Below, piece by piece: positions 12,320-26,650 of a stretch of 64,000 nt of DNA; the first letter of the stretch is position 1; each line of letters starts with the position of its first letter. This DNA is from Cloeon dipterum (Eukaryota > Arthropoda > Insecta > Ephemeroptera > Baetidae), in contig NC_088787.1 of the NCBI RefSeq assembly GCF_949628265.1, forward strand, positions 34,212,844 through 34,276,843, read 5' to 3'. The notes beneath the pieces are model-generated. The model ran no database searches, was not told the origin of the DNA, and saw nothing but the letters and a program-made list of their open reading frames with translations. The position numbers and the translations under genes were made by a program.

Positions 12320-15300
12320 GTAAAATAATCCCGTTCTTCTTCGTTCTGCACGACTTGATTTTTAAGCAAATAATTTTAACACCAATCTTGTGATTCAGTT
12401 AAATCAATTTATTAATTGATTATATACTAATAATATTCTGGAGTTACAAAATCTGATTTCATAAAATTATATTATTTAACATCCCATATATTGTGTAATT
12501 AATATTTTTAAAAACAGATTAGAATTCAAGTTCAATAAATATAAGGATGCATTTCAATAATTAAAAAAGATGCAGGTAAAAATCATCGCTCACGGGATAT
12601 ATTGAGTAAAGGTACAAGAAAAAAATATAAAAATTTACCGAAAATACAAAAATAAAAATGCTTTTTTCTAGTACACATAATTATTTAAAAAAAATTTTCT
12701 TCCTATCTAATTGATCCAAATGTGTCTAAGAACTTAATTCAACATTTTAAAAATTGACGATTTTAAATTAAAAATGCGTGCAAACTGAAAAAATGCGATT
12801 TCTTTATTGTTTCCAATGAATTAGAGTCTTCCCACCCGAGAAATAATATCATCTTGACGCGGCTAATTCATTGTCAAAAATATTAATTTCGCACGGACGC
12901 TTTCCTCGTGTTCTCGCCCCTTTTTCTCAAAGCGGTCGCTCCAACAGGCCGGATTAAAATTTCATCTCGCTCCGACGCGCACCATTTCTCAACTGCTATT
13001 CCCCCAATTAGACGCGGGGATACACTCGCGCTTGACGCGTTTCATAATGGACATTACATTCGCGTCAAATATGCATGATCCTATTATTTCCCCGCTATTT
13101 TGGGGCTTTGTCTCGCCCTTTGCCTTGGCTGAAACTTTGCACTGGCTCCGTCTGGCAACCGGGATTTAAAATTTTTAAAAATACACATCATAATTTAAAC
13201 AGATGTCACCACAAATCTAATTTTGTTTGCAGGAAAAAAATCAAGTTGGTTTTATTACAGCAATCAGTTGAAGCCTGAACTAGAAAAAAATCTAGAAATT
13301 ATCATAAACGGCTTTTCTTTAGCTGTGAAAATTTAACCATTATATGGGGGTAAAATTGAATCAATTTTTACTCGCATAGCATGATGTAAACTCGGAATTT
13401 CTAGGAAATTATATCAGTGTGCTTCGGAAGAGCGAGCGAAGCCTTGCTCTTGTTTCCCAGAATAAACTCTTTCTCCATTCTGAACAAAGATGTTACGCCT
13501 GAAAAAGAAAATAAAGTGCCGGGGAAGACACTTCACCGTCTATGGTGAAAGGCAGCCGTAAAAGAGAGAGGCGCGTGCCAAAAGTGGGTGAATATTAAAA
13601 ATAATAATAATACGGACGCGGCTGTGTTAAGGATGCGGCGGGAGCGGGCTACGGGCGGCGAGTGATGCGTTTAAAAGGCAATAAAGGGTTGAGTGGGCCT
13701 GAAATATTGTGTTGGCAGGGAAAACAAACAGGCCGGCGTGCATTTATTTTAACTAGAGATGGCTCTGCTGATTAGCGGGCGGAAAATCAAACGGTCCTCT
13801 CTCGCGGCGACGCAGCCAGATTCGTGTTCGCGCGCGCAGCTGCTCCAGATCCAGAGAAGCTTAAAATTAGACAATCGAGCGGGCTGGATCCAAAATAAAA
13901 GAATATAAAAAGGAGCCAGAGACAGCGCACTCAAATTCCCCGGTCTCGCTGACACTTTTATTTTCTCGGCGTTTCGGTGGAAAAGAAACGGCTCATTGTT
14001 TCAAAGGCTTGACTGCCGCGAGTCGCCTCTAATTTTACTCCAGGTGATTAAAACTGCCGCCGTGCCGGGTGCATCACAGACGAAACACGATTAAAATCTC
14101 TATTGTTCTCTAATAAAATTATCTGGATGCTTGCAGCCTAAAAATATAAATTAAAAGACGCAACTTCAATTTAGCGTTTGGCACGAACTATTTCACGAAA
14201 TTGCAAAACAACAAATAAACCAAATCCAGCGATAAAAGCGGTTTACCAATGTAGATAATCCACGGACGCAAGCAGAAGCTCATTAAGTGTCAGACAATAA
14301 CTGTGACGAGGCAGTTCGGTTGCGTTTGCCCGATCATTTTGGCGCAATACACGTCGGCGTCGGCACAAACGCACCTGCGCCACGAACCGGCAGCGTGCAA
14401 ACAAATCGCGCGGACACAAATAGGGGCAGATTGAATCATTAGAGAGCGCGTTGAAGCTCGTTCCGATCAACACCACTAGTCCTTTTCAGATCTCATTATT
14501 AGCTAAGGCCTGCAGGATTTAAAACAGGGGGAGCTGCTGAATATATCCTTGTTTGTAAAACACGCGCCAAAATACATAAAAAATGCTCAAAGGACTAAGA
14601 ACTGTTTGACTTTTTGTGAGTGGTAAATACAATTATTTTATCTTTCATAATTATAACCACAGATAAGCTTTTCGGTTAAATAACAGTATGCAGAATAATT
14701 AAACTTATCGCACGTGGTGACGGAAAAAATTTGGAGTAACACACACCGTACCTTAACTGACCATGACGTCATCTGATGGAGGCTTTCAGCTTTACGCTGT
14801 TGTAAAATAAAACGCGTGAGCCGCGAATAAATGCTAATTTTAAAGAGAGTATTGCTGGAACAAAGTGCAGCGTGGCAAAAACACGGAGAAAATAATGTTT
14901 TCCGTGGCCAGGCTAGATGACAATGCGATTCGGCAGCCATTTTTGTGCTGAAATTGGCCTCGCAGGTGCCGCGAGTTTAAATTTGCGCGCGTTATTGCAG
15001 CGAGCGAGGTGTAACGCGCACTGCTAAATATTAAAAAGGTCGTTAATCCGGCCGTTGGGCTGAATTATTCAGCTCGCAGGTGACAATCCCGCCCCTCATC
15101 ACCTCTCCATCCATTATTTAGCGCTGTGGTTGAGCCGCTCGCCTGCACTTTTTTCGCGGTCTCGCACGTTGAGCGCAGCAATAACGTTTATGGCGCCAAA
15201 ACCACCGCTCGCCGTGAAAAAAAAAATAAAATATCCGGGCTGCCACCCCAATCGAGGCGGCTGGTTAATGAAAACGCGGCTTTCCGACCTATTGATCGGC

Positions 15301-18300
15301 TGTCGATGGCGAAAAGAGTGAAAAGTCGGCTTGTGCAGACATGCCGAGCATTCATTTAACGGATGCAATGCACTAAGGGATCATTTTTTATTATTCTTCC
15401 ACACTACACGTTGAATTATTCATGAACGTCAGAGGTATGATTGATTTATTGACGAGCATAAATAATTATTACTCGAAAGTATAGAGAGCAACAAATGAAA
15501 AATTTGAATATGCCGGCAGACAATATTATGAAAAATGTATTTCTGCATTTTAATTTAAGTCAATTTAGTGTTTGCAAAGGGTTGACAAAAAAAAATGAAG
15601 TGAAATAATAAACACACGTTCTTGTAAAGGAATACGGAATTTTCAGCAAGCAATAATTTACTTGCAAATCTAATTCAGTTTCCAGATTTTATTTTTGTAA
15701 CAACCAGGATTTTCCTCCTCTTGTTTTTGATCGTTCTCTTGTCAATTTCAACCAATTTCTTAAGCAAGAAGTTGCATGAATTTGAGTAAAATGTATAATA
15801 TATGCACGTTGCAATTCTCGGCTATATTTTAACCGGTTTTTCATCATTCAGCATGCATTAAATTTTTTATGAAACAGGAAAATACAAAGTACTAAAAAAA
15901 GCTCTAGATTAATTTTCATTATATCTGACACTTTCAGCATAAAAGTTATTTATACTACACCTTTTGGTCGAAATTTAAACTGCAGAAAATTGGGAAAAAT
16001 ATATATTAATGGCGCACTGCATTTGATCAAATATTGCGGGCTTTGCATTAGCAAGTCTGCTTCTTTCTTGAAAAAATAAATTGTCTTGTATAATTAACTA
16101 AATACCTCAGCTTTCAAAATTTAATTTATGATTAGAGCAGTACAAATATTTCGTGGACCCTTTTCCTTTTGCCATAACAAATCTGTGCTCAACTTGCAAA
16201 TGCAGCAGCTCTCCCTCGGTACGGTGTACCTCATTGCGAAGTCAGAAGCTAAATAAAAGTCGTGTTCGCACTGATTAAACTTTCTGCCCGCGTTCCGGTG
16301 CAGCCAAATTTCGCAACTCTTGTTGGTCTAGTCGTAAAATTTCCATTTGCATCCATTTTCCGGACGGAAGGATCGTGTCCGCTGGCCGCGGCGGCGAGAG
16401 AGGAGAGCGCGACCATAATAAATTATTTGGTGCCGTGTACACATTTTTATGGTCGGAATTTACGAGCGTTTTTCGGCAAATAAAGAGGGTTTAGCGGCCA
16501 GGGTAATGAGTTGCAAGATGAGAGACAAGCCCTCCTCCACCAGCGCATTATGACTCAGGGTAATTTGCTTTCGCTGCTAAATAAGAGCGCGCAAGAATGC
16601 GCGGTTCGTTCCGCTCCCAAATCTCATCTCGAGCGACAAATGAACTAATAACGCTGCACGCCGGTGGTGAATTGAACTCAGTCAGGCCGAAAGTTGGGGC
16701 TGCAGAAAGAATTTAAGAAATTGCCTTGGGCGCAGGACGTTTCATTTTGCGTTTCCCTAAAATAAACTACAAGAACGAAAAAAAATACAAGAATGCTTCA
16801 TGACTGTAAAACGTTGGTAGAAGATTAGATTTAAAATTCATATAAAAAAATTGAGAGGTAGAACATCACGAAAAATTACACTGTTTTGTAAAGAAACTTT
16901 CCCTTTTCCCAGATCAGGATTTAAATATAAAGTTAGTGTGCTTCAGTAAATTTAGCCTCTCTCAGGAATACAAAATCAAGCCTCATCCACCGGCTCAGAC
17001 GATCTAGCATAGTTGAAAATGACGGTGATCACATGCAAATCAGCTCTACGCCGCGATAAAAGTAAATCGGCATCCACTCAGGATGGCGCATTCAAATCAG
17101 ACGCCGGGTGCGCGCGGCCCAAAAGTGCCAATTAGATAGATCGGCGGGGCCAGATTGGCCAACCTGTTGCTGCTCCTTGGCAATTTAATTTGCGAGAGAG
17201 CGAGAAGGGAGAAACAAACAGACACACACACTTTCTATCTCTCTCGGCTGGGTCTCGTCGGGATTTCTTTCTTTTGCTCTGTGTTGCGGGGCGCGTGACG
17301 CGATAGTGCGGTCGACCGTGCGTTCAAATTCAAAAATCGGCAGGCGCGTGCACCAAATGACAAGCAGCTTCACCCCAGCGGACGTGAGCTCACCCTTCGC
17401 CACAGCTTTCAGCACCACCACGCCGATGTAACTGTTTGTTTCACAACACGCTGATACCGGTGTCGGTGTTGGGGCTTCACTAAAAACGAAAAACTGTTTT
17501 GCGCATTAAAACGATTGGAAAGTATGCACATCAAGTTTATGGCATAATAAAAACCGGGATACAACGACACCGATTCCAGCAATAAACAAAATTCGGGAAA
17601 AACAACCCTGGCTTCGATTTTGAAGCGGTTTTTTCCGAGCAAGGAAAAATCCAGACCCTTCAAAGAGTTAGTTACATTTGCATTTATCAATTTAAAAGTT
17701 AAGAATTTTACATTTCTGGCTATGGCGGGAAGTGGAAAGTGGAGCATACATAGGAATCAGCAATGTTACCTCGCTTCAATGTGCAAGTTTCAAATCGGCG
17801 CTGAAAAACAGTTTAATTTTAGATCTGTCCGAATTAAAAAAAATAAAATAAATAAATAAACGGCTTATCGATTTTTTCCGCTTGACTTTGATTCCGTTCG
17901 TCACGATCTACAAATATTGGGTAAATTTTCATACTAAGAAAATATATCATCACGACTCAGGAGACATTGCTTGCCACTTGATTTGCATGCCAACTTTGGA
18001 GCCGATTTTCTTGTAAAAATAAATAAATCAACGGCAATCATCTAGGTGAGAATTTTAGCTTGTCCACAATTTATAAGGAAATTTTTCAGTTAAGGTGAAA
18101 ACGATATTCCAAAACTGCCCTGCAAGTCCACAGTAAAAACATCTCATGGATGGTTAAAAAGTTAATACTTTGCTCCGGAATAAGAATTTTACTTTTACAT
18201 TTACCGCTGTATTATAGTCTAGATATTTCCATAATGCTTCGAGGAAACATTTGCAATATTAAACAAACAGAGCAATTTCTTATCTCACAATAGCCAGAAG

Positions 18301-19375
18301 CCAGGAATTCATCTCTACCCACACAACCTTTTCTCTCCATTGAAAAATGACCGTCCGCAGAGCTCTCAATCCAATAACTCTGGATGCACACGCGGTGCAC
18401 GTGAAAAGGCCATCTGATAAAGAAAGCACTCGTTCGACCGTTTTTTTTTTTTTACTTTTTTCCTTGCCGCACTACACAAATAAAAGTAGTCGTGATCACG
18501 GCACAGGTATCATTCCAGCGCCTGCAGGTTGGCGTGGCTATGCAGCCGGCACGGCACTGTCGCACCGGTTGCATATGTGCACCGAGGAAATCAATGTGCC
18601 GGGAGTTTAGTTTTTTAGAATCCTAGCTAGCATGCAGCGGCACGAGAGGAAGGATAAGTGTTGCAATATTTATGCCGGCGCTCTTTATGTGCAAATTGCA
18701 GTTGCTCGAGAGCGCAGAAAAGGAGCCGAGTCTCGAGACTCTCGACGACGAGACGCGCCGTGCTTTTTTACTGCAGTTGTGGGAATTGTCGGCGCTGCGG
18801 CCTGGGAAAAATATATCTCGGCGACGAGCGAGTTTTCAACATCATTATCGTAGCTGCGAAAGACTCCTGATAAAATTGCGAGGCGGGATTTATTTCCGGG
18901 AATTTCAATATTGAATTTTAACGAGCGCGGCGCCGAGTGAATAGTGAATCCTTCTACAAAATCGATCCTCGACGAGCCAATTTAACGGTTGATCCCTGAA
19001 TCTGGCACTCGACACGGCTGGCAGGCTGATTGAAACGAATTCCTTCCAAAATCCCGGTAGATCAGTTTCAAATTTCCATTTCATATTTACCTCGGAGCCT
19101 CAGGGCTGAGGAAAAAGACGAATCGGTGTGGGCCGCGCGCACAAATGGGCAAAGGGGATAGAAATGGCCGAAAAGCCGCTCGGGCAAGTCGCATTATTTG
19201 GCCAACAGGAGGGCTTTTGACATTTTTTTCCGTCGCCGCCACCGCCGTCGATCCATAATAGATAGGACGGACGGATCCTGCGGCTCAAATTGCGGCGTGT
19301 CTTAGTGGGGATGTTAAGAGGCTTTATTCGGGCCTCCTTCTTATTAAATCCCTCTTTCCGCAGTCAAAGAAGCTC
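12320..19375. other. gene-free sequence
   Basis: 12320-12880 is strongly AT-rich. GC-richer islands lie at about 13500-13980, 14300-14470, 16200-16700 and 17080-17400. No exon, RNA gene or transposon end could be supported. Confidence 0.45.
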
Positions 19376-19380
19376 GACTA

Positions 19381-19409
19381 GTGTGTGTGTGTGTGTGTGC
19401 GTGCGTGTG
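19381..19409. repeat. (GT)n microsatellite
   Basis: About ten GT dinucleotides followed by GCGTGCGTGTG. Confidence 0.85.
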
Positions 19410-22400
19410 CCTTCGGTATTCACCGAGCGAGAGAGCTACGTGCCCACCTCGCCTGCCAAAGATCAACTAGCTCGCTCCGTGCAAACATTCCGCGAAAACG
19501 AGCGGCCGCTCCCAAGACCATGTTTGGAGTACGAATTTCGGACGGAATTTACAACTTCCGTGCGGTAATCCTCGCCAACGTGTGCCTGCCCACGGTGCTG
19601 CCGTCCCGAAATCGATCCAAAAACTCACTTTGGCAAGAAGAAGGGGCCAGACGGCTAGCCCCGCTTTTCTGTGTCCACACCTCGGTCTTTGAATCATTTG
19701 CTAAAAAAGACAATTGTTTGAAATCGGCAAATTTCAATGGAGCAGTAATTCTTGGGTCATCAGGGTTGCTAAATATCTTGGGGTGATATCATTAATTCAC
19801 TGGTTTTCCGGTCATTTTTATGAGCACATTGTGTGTTATGTGTTGTACTAGTTTCAAAACTATTAAAATACACAAGTTAAATCAAATCAATTTGGGCGAA
19901 AATTTGCAATCAAATTTTTCACTCACTTCTTCGCCCATGTCCTCGACTTCAGCTGGAAGTAGACGGAAATTTTAGAAAAATTTGCAAGCAATAATAAGGG
20001 AAATTAAAATAGCAACTCTCCAAATTTGAAGATTGTTTTTAAAAAAGTTTTAATTTTTAAATTTGTTTCATTAAAACTCGGGAAGGTTCAAATGACGCAA
20101 TAACATAACTCCAGTGGAACAATATGCAACTCTATAGGTCACAGAGGCCAGTCTTAATCCACATTATATTTTAATAAATCGAATTTACAGTTAGAATCAC
20201 CTGAATCATTCAGAAAGTCCTTTTTATTCCATCGTGGATATTTTTCTTCCAAATTGAAGCATTTTTTGCAGTCCACTGCTTAAAAAATGTGAGAAAAACA
20301 CCATGCTTTAGATTAATAATTTTGCGTCTGGACTCGTAGAACACGTCTCCAACTCCAAAGTGAAGCGAGCCGCACACGCACGCAGAAATTTCTCCATAGA
20401 CGTGTTTGCAACGGTCGGGAAAATCTCGCTTGCCGGAAATCGGTGAATGTGTGCGTTGAGCAATTAAAATTTTGCGCCCCATTCACGTGGCTTTCGCAAA
20501 CGAGCCTTTAGAGCGTGCAGCCGGGCAACACTTAGTTGCAAACAAGAAAACGAGCAGACGGCGCATAATTAATTTCGAAGGCGCACTTGATCCTTGCTCT
20601 GAATGACGTCCAATTAAAATTAAAAAAAATATATGTACACGCGAGTTTGTTTATTCGTCCGACGGCGGCGCAGGTCCATTTTGACTTCCTTGTCGCACAT
20701 TTTTATATTTTTGTTTTGTTTGCTCGCCGCCGGTAATGAGAACGCTGGATGTCGCGTCTCGCTCGCAACGTCTCATTTCTGGGCTGCTTTTTGCATTCTA
20801 GTTTTGTTTCCCGCGGTCACAAAGCGTTAAATTTAATTGCGTGTGTGCAATTGCGAGCGAGTAGGAAATGCTGCAACCGAGTCGAGTGTTTTTGACGAGT
20901 TATGAAGAGGAAATGCGATAATTACGAACGCGGAGAAAAGCTGAAACTCGTTTAATTCATGTTGAGCGTAAAATTTTTAAATTAAAATATTCATTTTTGT
21001 TGCAATTTTGTCCTGGATAATTATATGAATTTTGCAGCATGTTAACTCGCGAGTAACTTAGAATCATGTTAGTCTCACAACGTTGGCACCTACCTGCAAT
21101 TGCCAGAAATGTCCGTTTTTAAGCTAAAATAAAAATATACAAAAACTAGGCACTGCTGAGATGACCAAGCTAGAAGATGGTAGCTCCTAATGCATATCCT
21201 AAATACCGTCATTTTTTGTGTTTTTAATGTCTGCAATAAACCCGAAAGCTATTAAGATACTCAATGCACAAATTTCGTCGTATTTATTTTCAAATTTTCA
21301 CCACTGCCATGTAAACCACTGAACCATTTAATTTTCTTTTTGTTTTTCTAGTTTGTACCTCAGCTGGAAGATGTTGTTGGGCACAGAAAATCCGGACCTA
21401 AATTGGAGACAAGGGATGTCTATCTAGATAACGAAACTTCAAAAGACTGTGCACTGATTCTTAAAAATTTCCAGGCAGAAAATTAATGGAAATGAACCAC
21501 CGGTGATAAAACCAGGGGGGGGGGAGAAAATGAAATATTTGTCTTTTGACTAAATTAATGAATGTTCAAGAACTCGGCCAATTCATTATAAATTGAAATT
21601 TTACAAAGACGGTCTTGGGGCATCATTCGAGCAGAAACGGAAACTTGGTCTTTCCCCTGAACGAAGCAGGTTGGAATGGAAGCGGCGGCGAACTCTGCTG
21701 CGGCGTCCTAATTAAAATGTGTCCCTCTCCAGTAGCGCGAGATTCGCCGCTAATGGGAGGCTAACTAACGTGAGGCAAGTAGTGCGAGCGCCGGCTGAGT
21801 GAGAGAGCGAGGGGTCTGGCCAACTTTGGGCCAAACTTTCCGTCGCTGCCGCCACTGCCGCTGCAATTAAGCCGAGGAAAGATTTCTGATTCGCGCCCGC
21901 AGCACAGGTGGGTGCACTCTCGGGCTGCTCCTCGGCCGCTCGGGCCCGGCCGCCGGCTCGGCAAGCGGCGGAGAAAGAGAAAGAGAGCGAGAGCAGGCCT
22001 GCACATGGCCCGCAGATCAATACCACGTACTCCACGCTATACGTCAGCTGCGCCCCCGCCCCCCGCTCCAAACCGGCCCACGCTCCAGGAACGGCCCAGC
22101 TGATTTAGCTGCAGGCCCTAATTGTAAGAGATGGTGGTCATTTTGATTCAAATCATGGAAATTATTAACAAATAATTTGCTGATGAAAATGTTGAAGACA
22201 GCTGGGTGTACCGGCGTCTTCCATATTTTTTTTTTCAATGCTCTAATTTTTTGTGAAATTTAAATTTCAAATTCGTCAGCAGTTAAACAGTCCAGATTCT
22301 AGCTGATGAAATATTTTATTTTTCAAGTTTATCTACTAAAAAATGAACCTAACAAATTATAATAAAATTTACTGTCCTTTTTTCAACACAAACCATTTGA

Positions 22401-25400
22401 TTCAACGCAAATTTAGTTTCCGACAGAGTGGCGGACTTCACTTTCCAGAGGAAACATTATTTTTTTCATTTCATTGACAGAGGGGCTTGCTGACAACTAG
22501 CTCTGCGATGGAACAAGGAAGGTGGGTGTCCCTTCTGGGCTGGGCCATCATGCGTGAAAATATGCGAGAGCAGGCGAACTCGCTCAAAAGGGTGCAAGGC
22601 AGGCCGAGCGATTCCGGCCGATCGCTCAGGCTCGCGCGATCAGTTTGGCTTTGTCATTATTCGCGCAGGCCCTTTGACTTTGTCATGGAAATTCGGCCTT
22701 GCCCTACCCAGCTTAATCCCCGATCCAGCGGCCGGCCGGCCGGTCGGTCGGCGAGTGTGTGTTTTGCCGAGCCACTTGCCCGGAAACTAACGCTCCGAGA
22801 GGCAGGGGTGCGAAAACAATATACAAACACCTCGCTGCGTTTGAAATAATCGCGCGCGCGCGAGCACCACGAGTGAATGCGACGCTGCTTTTTCCGCTTA
22901 CTTTAAAAATTAGCTACGCCCGCGCGAACTCCGATTACGTGCGAATCACACAAAGTGTCTGCGCCGAGAGGCGATGGATGAATAGTGATGAAAAGGCGTG
23001 CGATGCGGCCGCACAAAGACCCTGTCACTCACCGGCTCACAGTCAGGTGTCAACATTAAAATGAAAATCGGCATCAACACCTTGATCTGATCCATTCGGT
23101 CCGTAATAAGAAGTATTTTAATTCCGTGATGTTCGAATGTTGATTATTAAAGAAAAGACAATTTCAGATGCAGGAGACAAAAAAAATTTTAAATCTTTAT
23201 AATAATCAAATAATAAAAAAATAATAACTCTAAACATAATATTTAAAAATATTTAATTAAGAGCTGTGATAGAAGAAAAATGAAAAAAAAGATAAACTAA
23301 AATAATTTTTGCCTACTTAACTATCTCACTACAGCTTCCAGCCAATGTCAAGATTTTAGGACTTGCATGTGACAAAGCGAGGAGCACGTGTTAAAAAAAT
23401 CAATTAGTTTCACTTAGCACTGAATAAACATCTAAACCTACGAAATTTTGGTTTCCATTTAAAGTGGATCTGTACTTGATAGAAACATTCTCCTAGAGTT
23501 GGGATTATTAAAATTATGTCCAGAGTGCCGTTTTAATCTCCGAGAAAATTGGCGTCATTGGCATGGGTGGCAAGATATCATGTTTTCCTTTTGAAAATCA
23601 TAAATTATTTCACCAGTGGGGGTAGTTCTCTCTTAATTCGCACTGTTGGATAGATTGTCACGAGATGAATCGGAATCAAACGAAAAATCGACAAACTGAA
23701 AAACCTTTGGAATAAAATATTTGATTATTTATAGGTCCTATTTTAACTATTGAAATTTTAAATTGTCTTTTGATAGATTATATAAACAATTAACTCCGTG
23801 GATAACTTGCTAAAACCAACGAGAGGATTGACACTGTATATCCCCGGAACATTCTTGGTGCCAATGCTTCAAATAATCCCTATGGATTCAGTTAAAGCCA
23901 AAGCCAAAATTAATTAATCAAAATAAGAAGCTCAGTACATTTTTGAAAAAATTGGTTGCTAAGTAAGCGCAATTTTCAAATTTTATTTCACGGCGCGGAG
24001 TTTCCTCAAAAAGTGTCAAATCAATAAAATAATTTCAATAATTTGATAATTTCATTAAATTTACATCAGATTTCGCAAAATTGATCAATGTCAAAATAAT
24101 GAGCATTGCTATCAAATGATTAGATGGTTCAGCAGAAGATTTTTTGTAACTCTGAAGAAAAATTTACTACACTCACTGCAAAAGTTTGAAAGTGGTGAAA
24201 ACAAATAATAAACTTACGTATCAAGTTGTGCAAGAAACCCGTCTTTTGATTAGTGTGCGGCTTCCCGCTTCAGGGAACAAAGCTCAAAGGTCAGACTCAC
24301 CCGCGGGGAAAAATATATGCAAAGTTATCTTCGCATTCGCAGCTGGCACAGGGCAACAAGTCGTCGCCTTCACACGCGAAACGAGCTCATCAAAACCGAC
24401 ATTCGAGAAGAACTCTGCAAAATACCGTAACAACGAGTCGTGCGGCGCACGTACGACGAAAAAAAATCAATCTGCGGCGCGACCGGATTGCGTCGATTTC
24501 AAGTACAAGTGCAAAAGTCCCGCGAGAAGGTGGAAAAAACCAAGCAGTTTTTGTGTTCGGCCGGCGAGTGCAGCTGCTGCTCGGTCGTCGGTGAAATATT
24601 CATCATCGAGTTCTCTCTGTGAACGAGTGCGGGCCGCTTTCTTTGTGGAAGGGCTGCGAGTGTCAGATAAAGCTAATCGCATCACCGACTCATAATTCAC
24701 ACCAGCGGGCAGCGACAAAGGCCAGAGAAAAGCCCTGCAACGCAGAACGAAGCCCCAAACCAGGCTGCAGCCTCGCAATAGCGTGATTGTGGCATGCGCA
24801 AAATTACTCCTTGGGATGGACATGTCAAAATTTGCTGCAATATCAATTTCTCTCTATTTTACCTAAAAAAAGTTTATATTATTTTTTTTTATTTCATTCT
24901 AACAATTTTTGAAAGATCAAATTTATAATTTTAATTTAACCACCATCCCTAAACAGCATAGCAAGATTTCTACTAATTCGAGATTGATTTAAAATTTATT
25001 TCTAAAAAAGCTAAATTTTAGGATTGAAAAGAGCATGCTTAGGCAAAGGACATCAAAGTCGAGACTGAGTCTAACAATAAGTAAGGTCTAGCTCAAGATA
25101 GGTCTAAATCCTCACAGCTCTCAATCAAAAAACTCAAAACTCAACGCGTAGAAAGGGTTCTGAAATAACTCAACGTCGTTTTAGGCCAATATTTATTCAA
25201 TTTCCAATCAGCGGTTTATATGATTTGGGTTTGAGATTTAATTTTGAAAGGATTTCGGATTAAGGATGGTTTGAAATGATGGAATAATGTATTTAGTGAG
25301 TGATTTAAAGATTTATTATAAAGGGGTGAATTTAAAATGAATTTTAAATTTGATTTATTGAGGATGGCATGTAAACGTCCCCGATTAAGCCGGTTTAGGT

Positions 25401-25550
25401 GCTTAACAAAGGATTTAAATGCGCAAAGTGAAATTGAGGTGGAGGCGGCAAGAGGAGTGATTCAGGAGCTGGAGGCGGCAAATTCGCATCTTCTACACAG
25501 CGCGCAAACAGCCACTAACAGACTTGTGTGTAAATAATCAATTTTCTCAG
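19410..25550. other. gene-free sequence with GC islands
   Basis: Islands lie at about 21650-22110, 22490-23050 and 24240-24800, with AT-rich DNA between them. There is a poly-G run at 21515-21524 and a (CCGG/TCGG)n tract at 22729-22753. The 24190-24690 island keeps a 169-codon frame open, but its composition is biased and its translation matches nothing I recognise. It could be untranslated leader sequence of a gene outside the window. Confidence 0.4.
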
Positions 25551-25559
25551 GCACATAAT

Positions 25560-25905
25560 TCAGCGTCGCACGGGATTTGGGTGGTAGCTAAAGGTAAGGT
25601 CGGGTGCTCAGGGTATGCGGTGGGCTGCGGCGAGCCCCGACGAGGGCCGTCGGGGCAGGATGGGCCGGCTGGGCGCGGATTCGAGCGAGGTGCCGGAGAG
25701 GCAGGGTTCGGGTTCGGTTTCGGCAGGCGGGAACGTCGGGAGTGGGAATAGGCGGCCGAAGCGGTCGGCGAATCGACAAAAACGTACCTGAGGGTGTGGA
25801 AGGCAGGTGCGGACAGGGACCGAGAGGAAAAGTCTGGAAGAGGCTGGTGGGGTAGTCGGAAAACTGAGCCAAAACTCTCCGTCCCGTTAGTGGGCCCGGA
25901 CTTTT
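25560..25905. other. GC-rich island, open on both strands
   Basis: A strongly G-rich plus strand with repeated GGGTTCGGTTTCGG-like phrases. Frames are open on both strands (for example minus 25547-26017 and plus 25604-25855), which is expected from the low number of AT-rich stop codons. It lies about 0.75 kb upstream of the MOCOS start codon and could be a promoter island, but no TATA box or initiator could be assigned. Confidence 0.35.
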
Positions 25906-26650
25906 TGTTTTCTCGTCTGATGTCTAGCTCAATCCAATCAGCTGCGCTCGCAGCCAACGTGACTGAGGAAATTCTTACGGTCTTAAACAAAAAACACATT
26001 CTTACGTCTTTTGCCATGGGATTTATGTATGTACACAGGCGAACCTTTAGAAAAGATCAATTCAAAATTTTCCTTCTTATTGAAGTAAAGTACCAAATTT
26101 TTATTTCAATTTCCTAGAGGCCCGAGCTTTATTAAGTTGGCAGCACTCGTCAACAGCGGCTGTTTTTAAACTTGTAAATAAACACGACTGAATGATGCTG
26201 AATTTTTCCTTCCATTTTTCCACTTTGCATTTATATTTATACACTCAATGAAATTCGCACAAGTGTGCATTTTCTACCCGTAAGGAAACTCGACTCCCTC
26301 TGACTAAAAGAGTGAGATATGCGTCCGCTGTCGTGGTGACGTTTCCTGTGACCCGAGACCATACCAGTCATGTGACCTGCACCTGAAACCATTGCTATTG
26401 CTGATGCTGCACTTCTTATCTCGGCTCACTGATATTGCGACAAGTTTAAAGTGGGATGCGGTACGGAGATAATCTATCTGTATGTATATGCTTATCTGGC
26501 AAAATTACATAGATGCACTCATGTCAAGCAAGCGTAAAATTTAAATTTTGGTGTTTGATTCAAGGCCAAAAACAAGAATTATGCATATCTAGCTACTGTT
26601 GGCTGCGTTTGGTGCTCAGTAATTATTTTTTTTTCTAAATCCACAGGGAA

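Noticed and set aside
11803..12323. 167-codon frame with Ser/Leu/Arg-rich translation
   Set aside because: Driven by CT microsatellite sequence; open frames on the opposite strand cover the same interval.
24186..24695. 169-codon plus-strand frame rich in Ser, Ala and Lys
   Set aside because: Three other frames are open over the same interval and the composition resembles leader sequence rather than a folded protein; kept only as a GC island.
25684..25735. Telomere-like GGGTTCGG repeats
   Set aside because: Only a few irregular phrases, unlike the TTAGG arrays of most insects, and located internally.
25547..26017. 156-codon minus-strand Pro/Ser/Arg-rich frame
   Set aside because: Expected from a G-rich plus strand with few stop-generating triplets; no homolog recognised.
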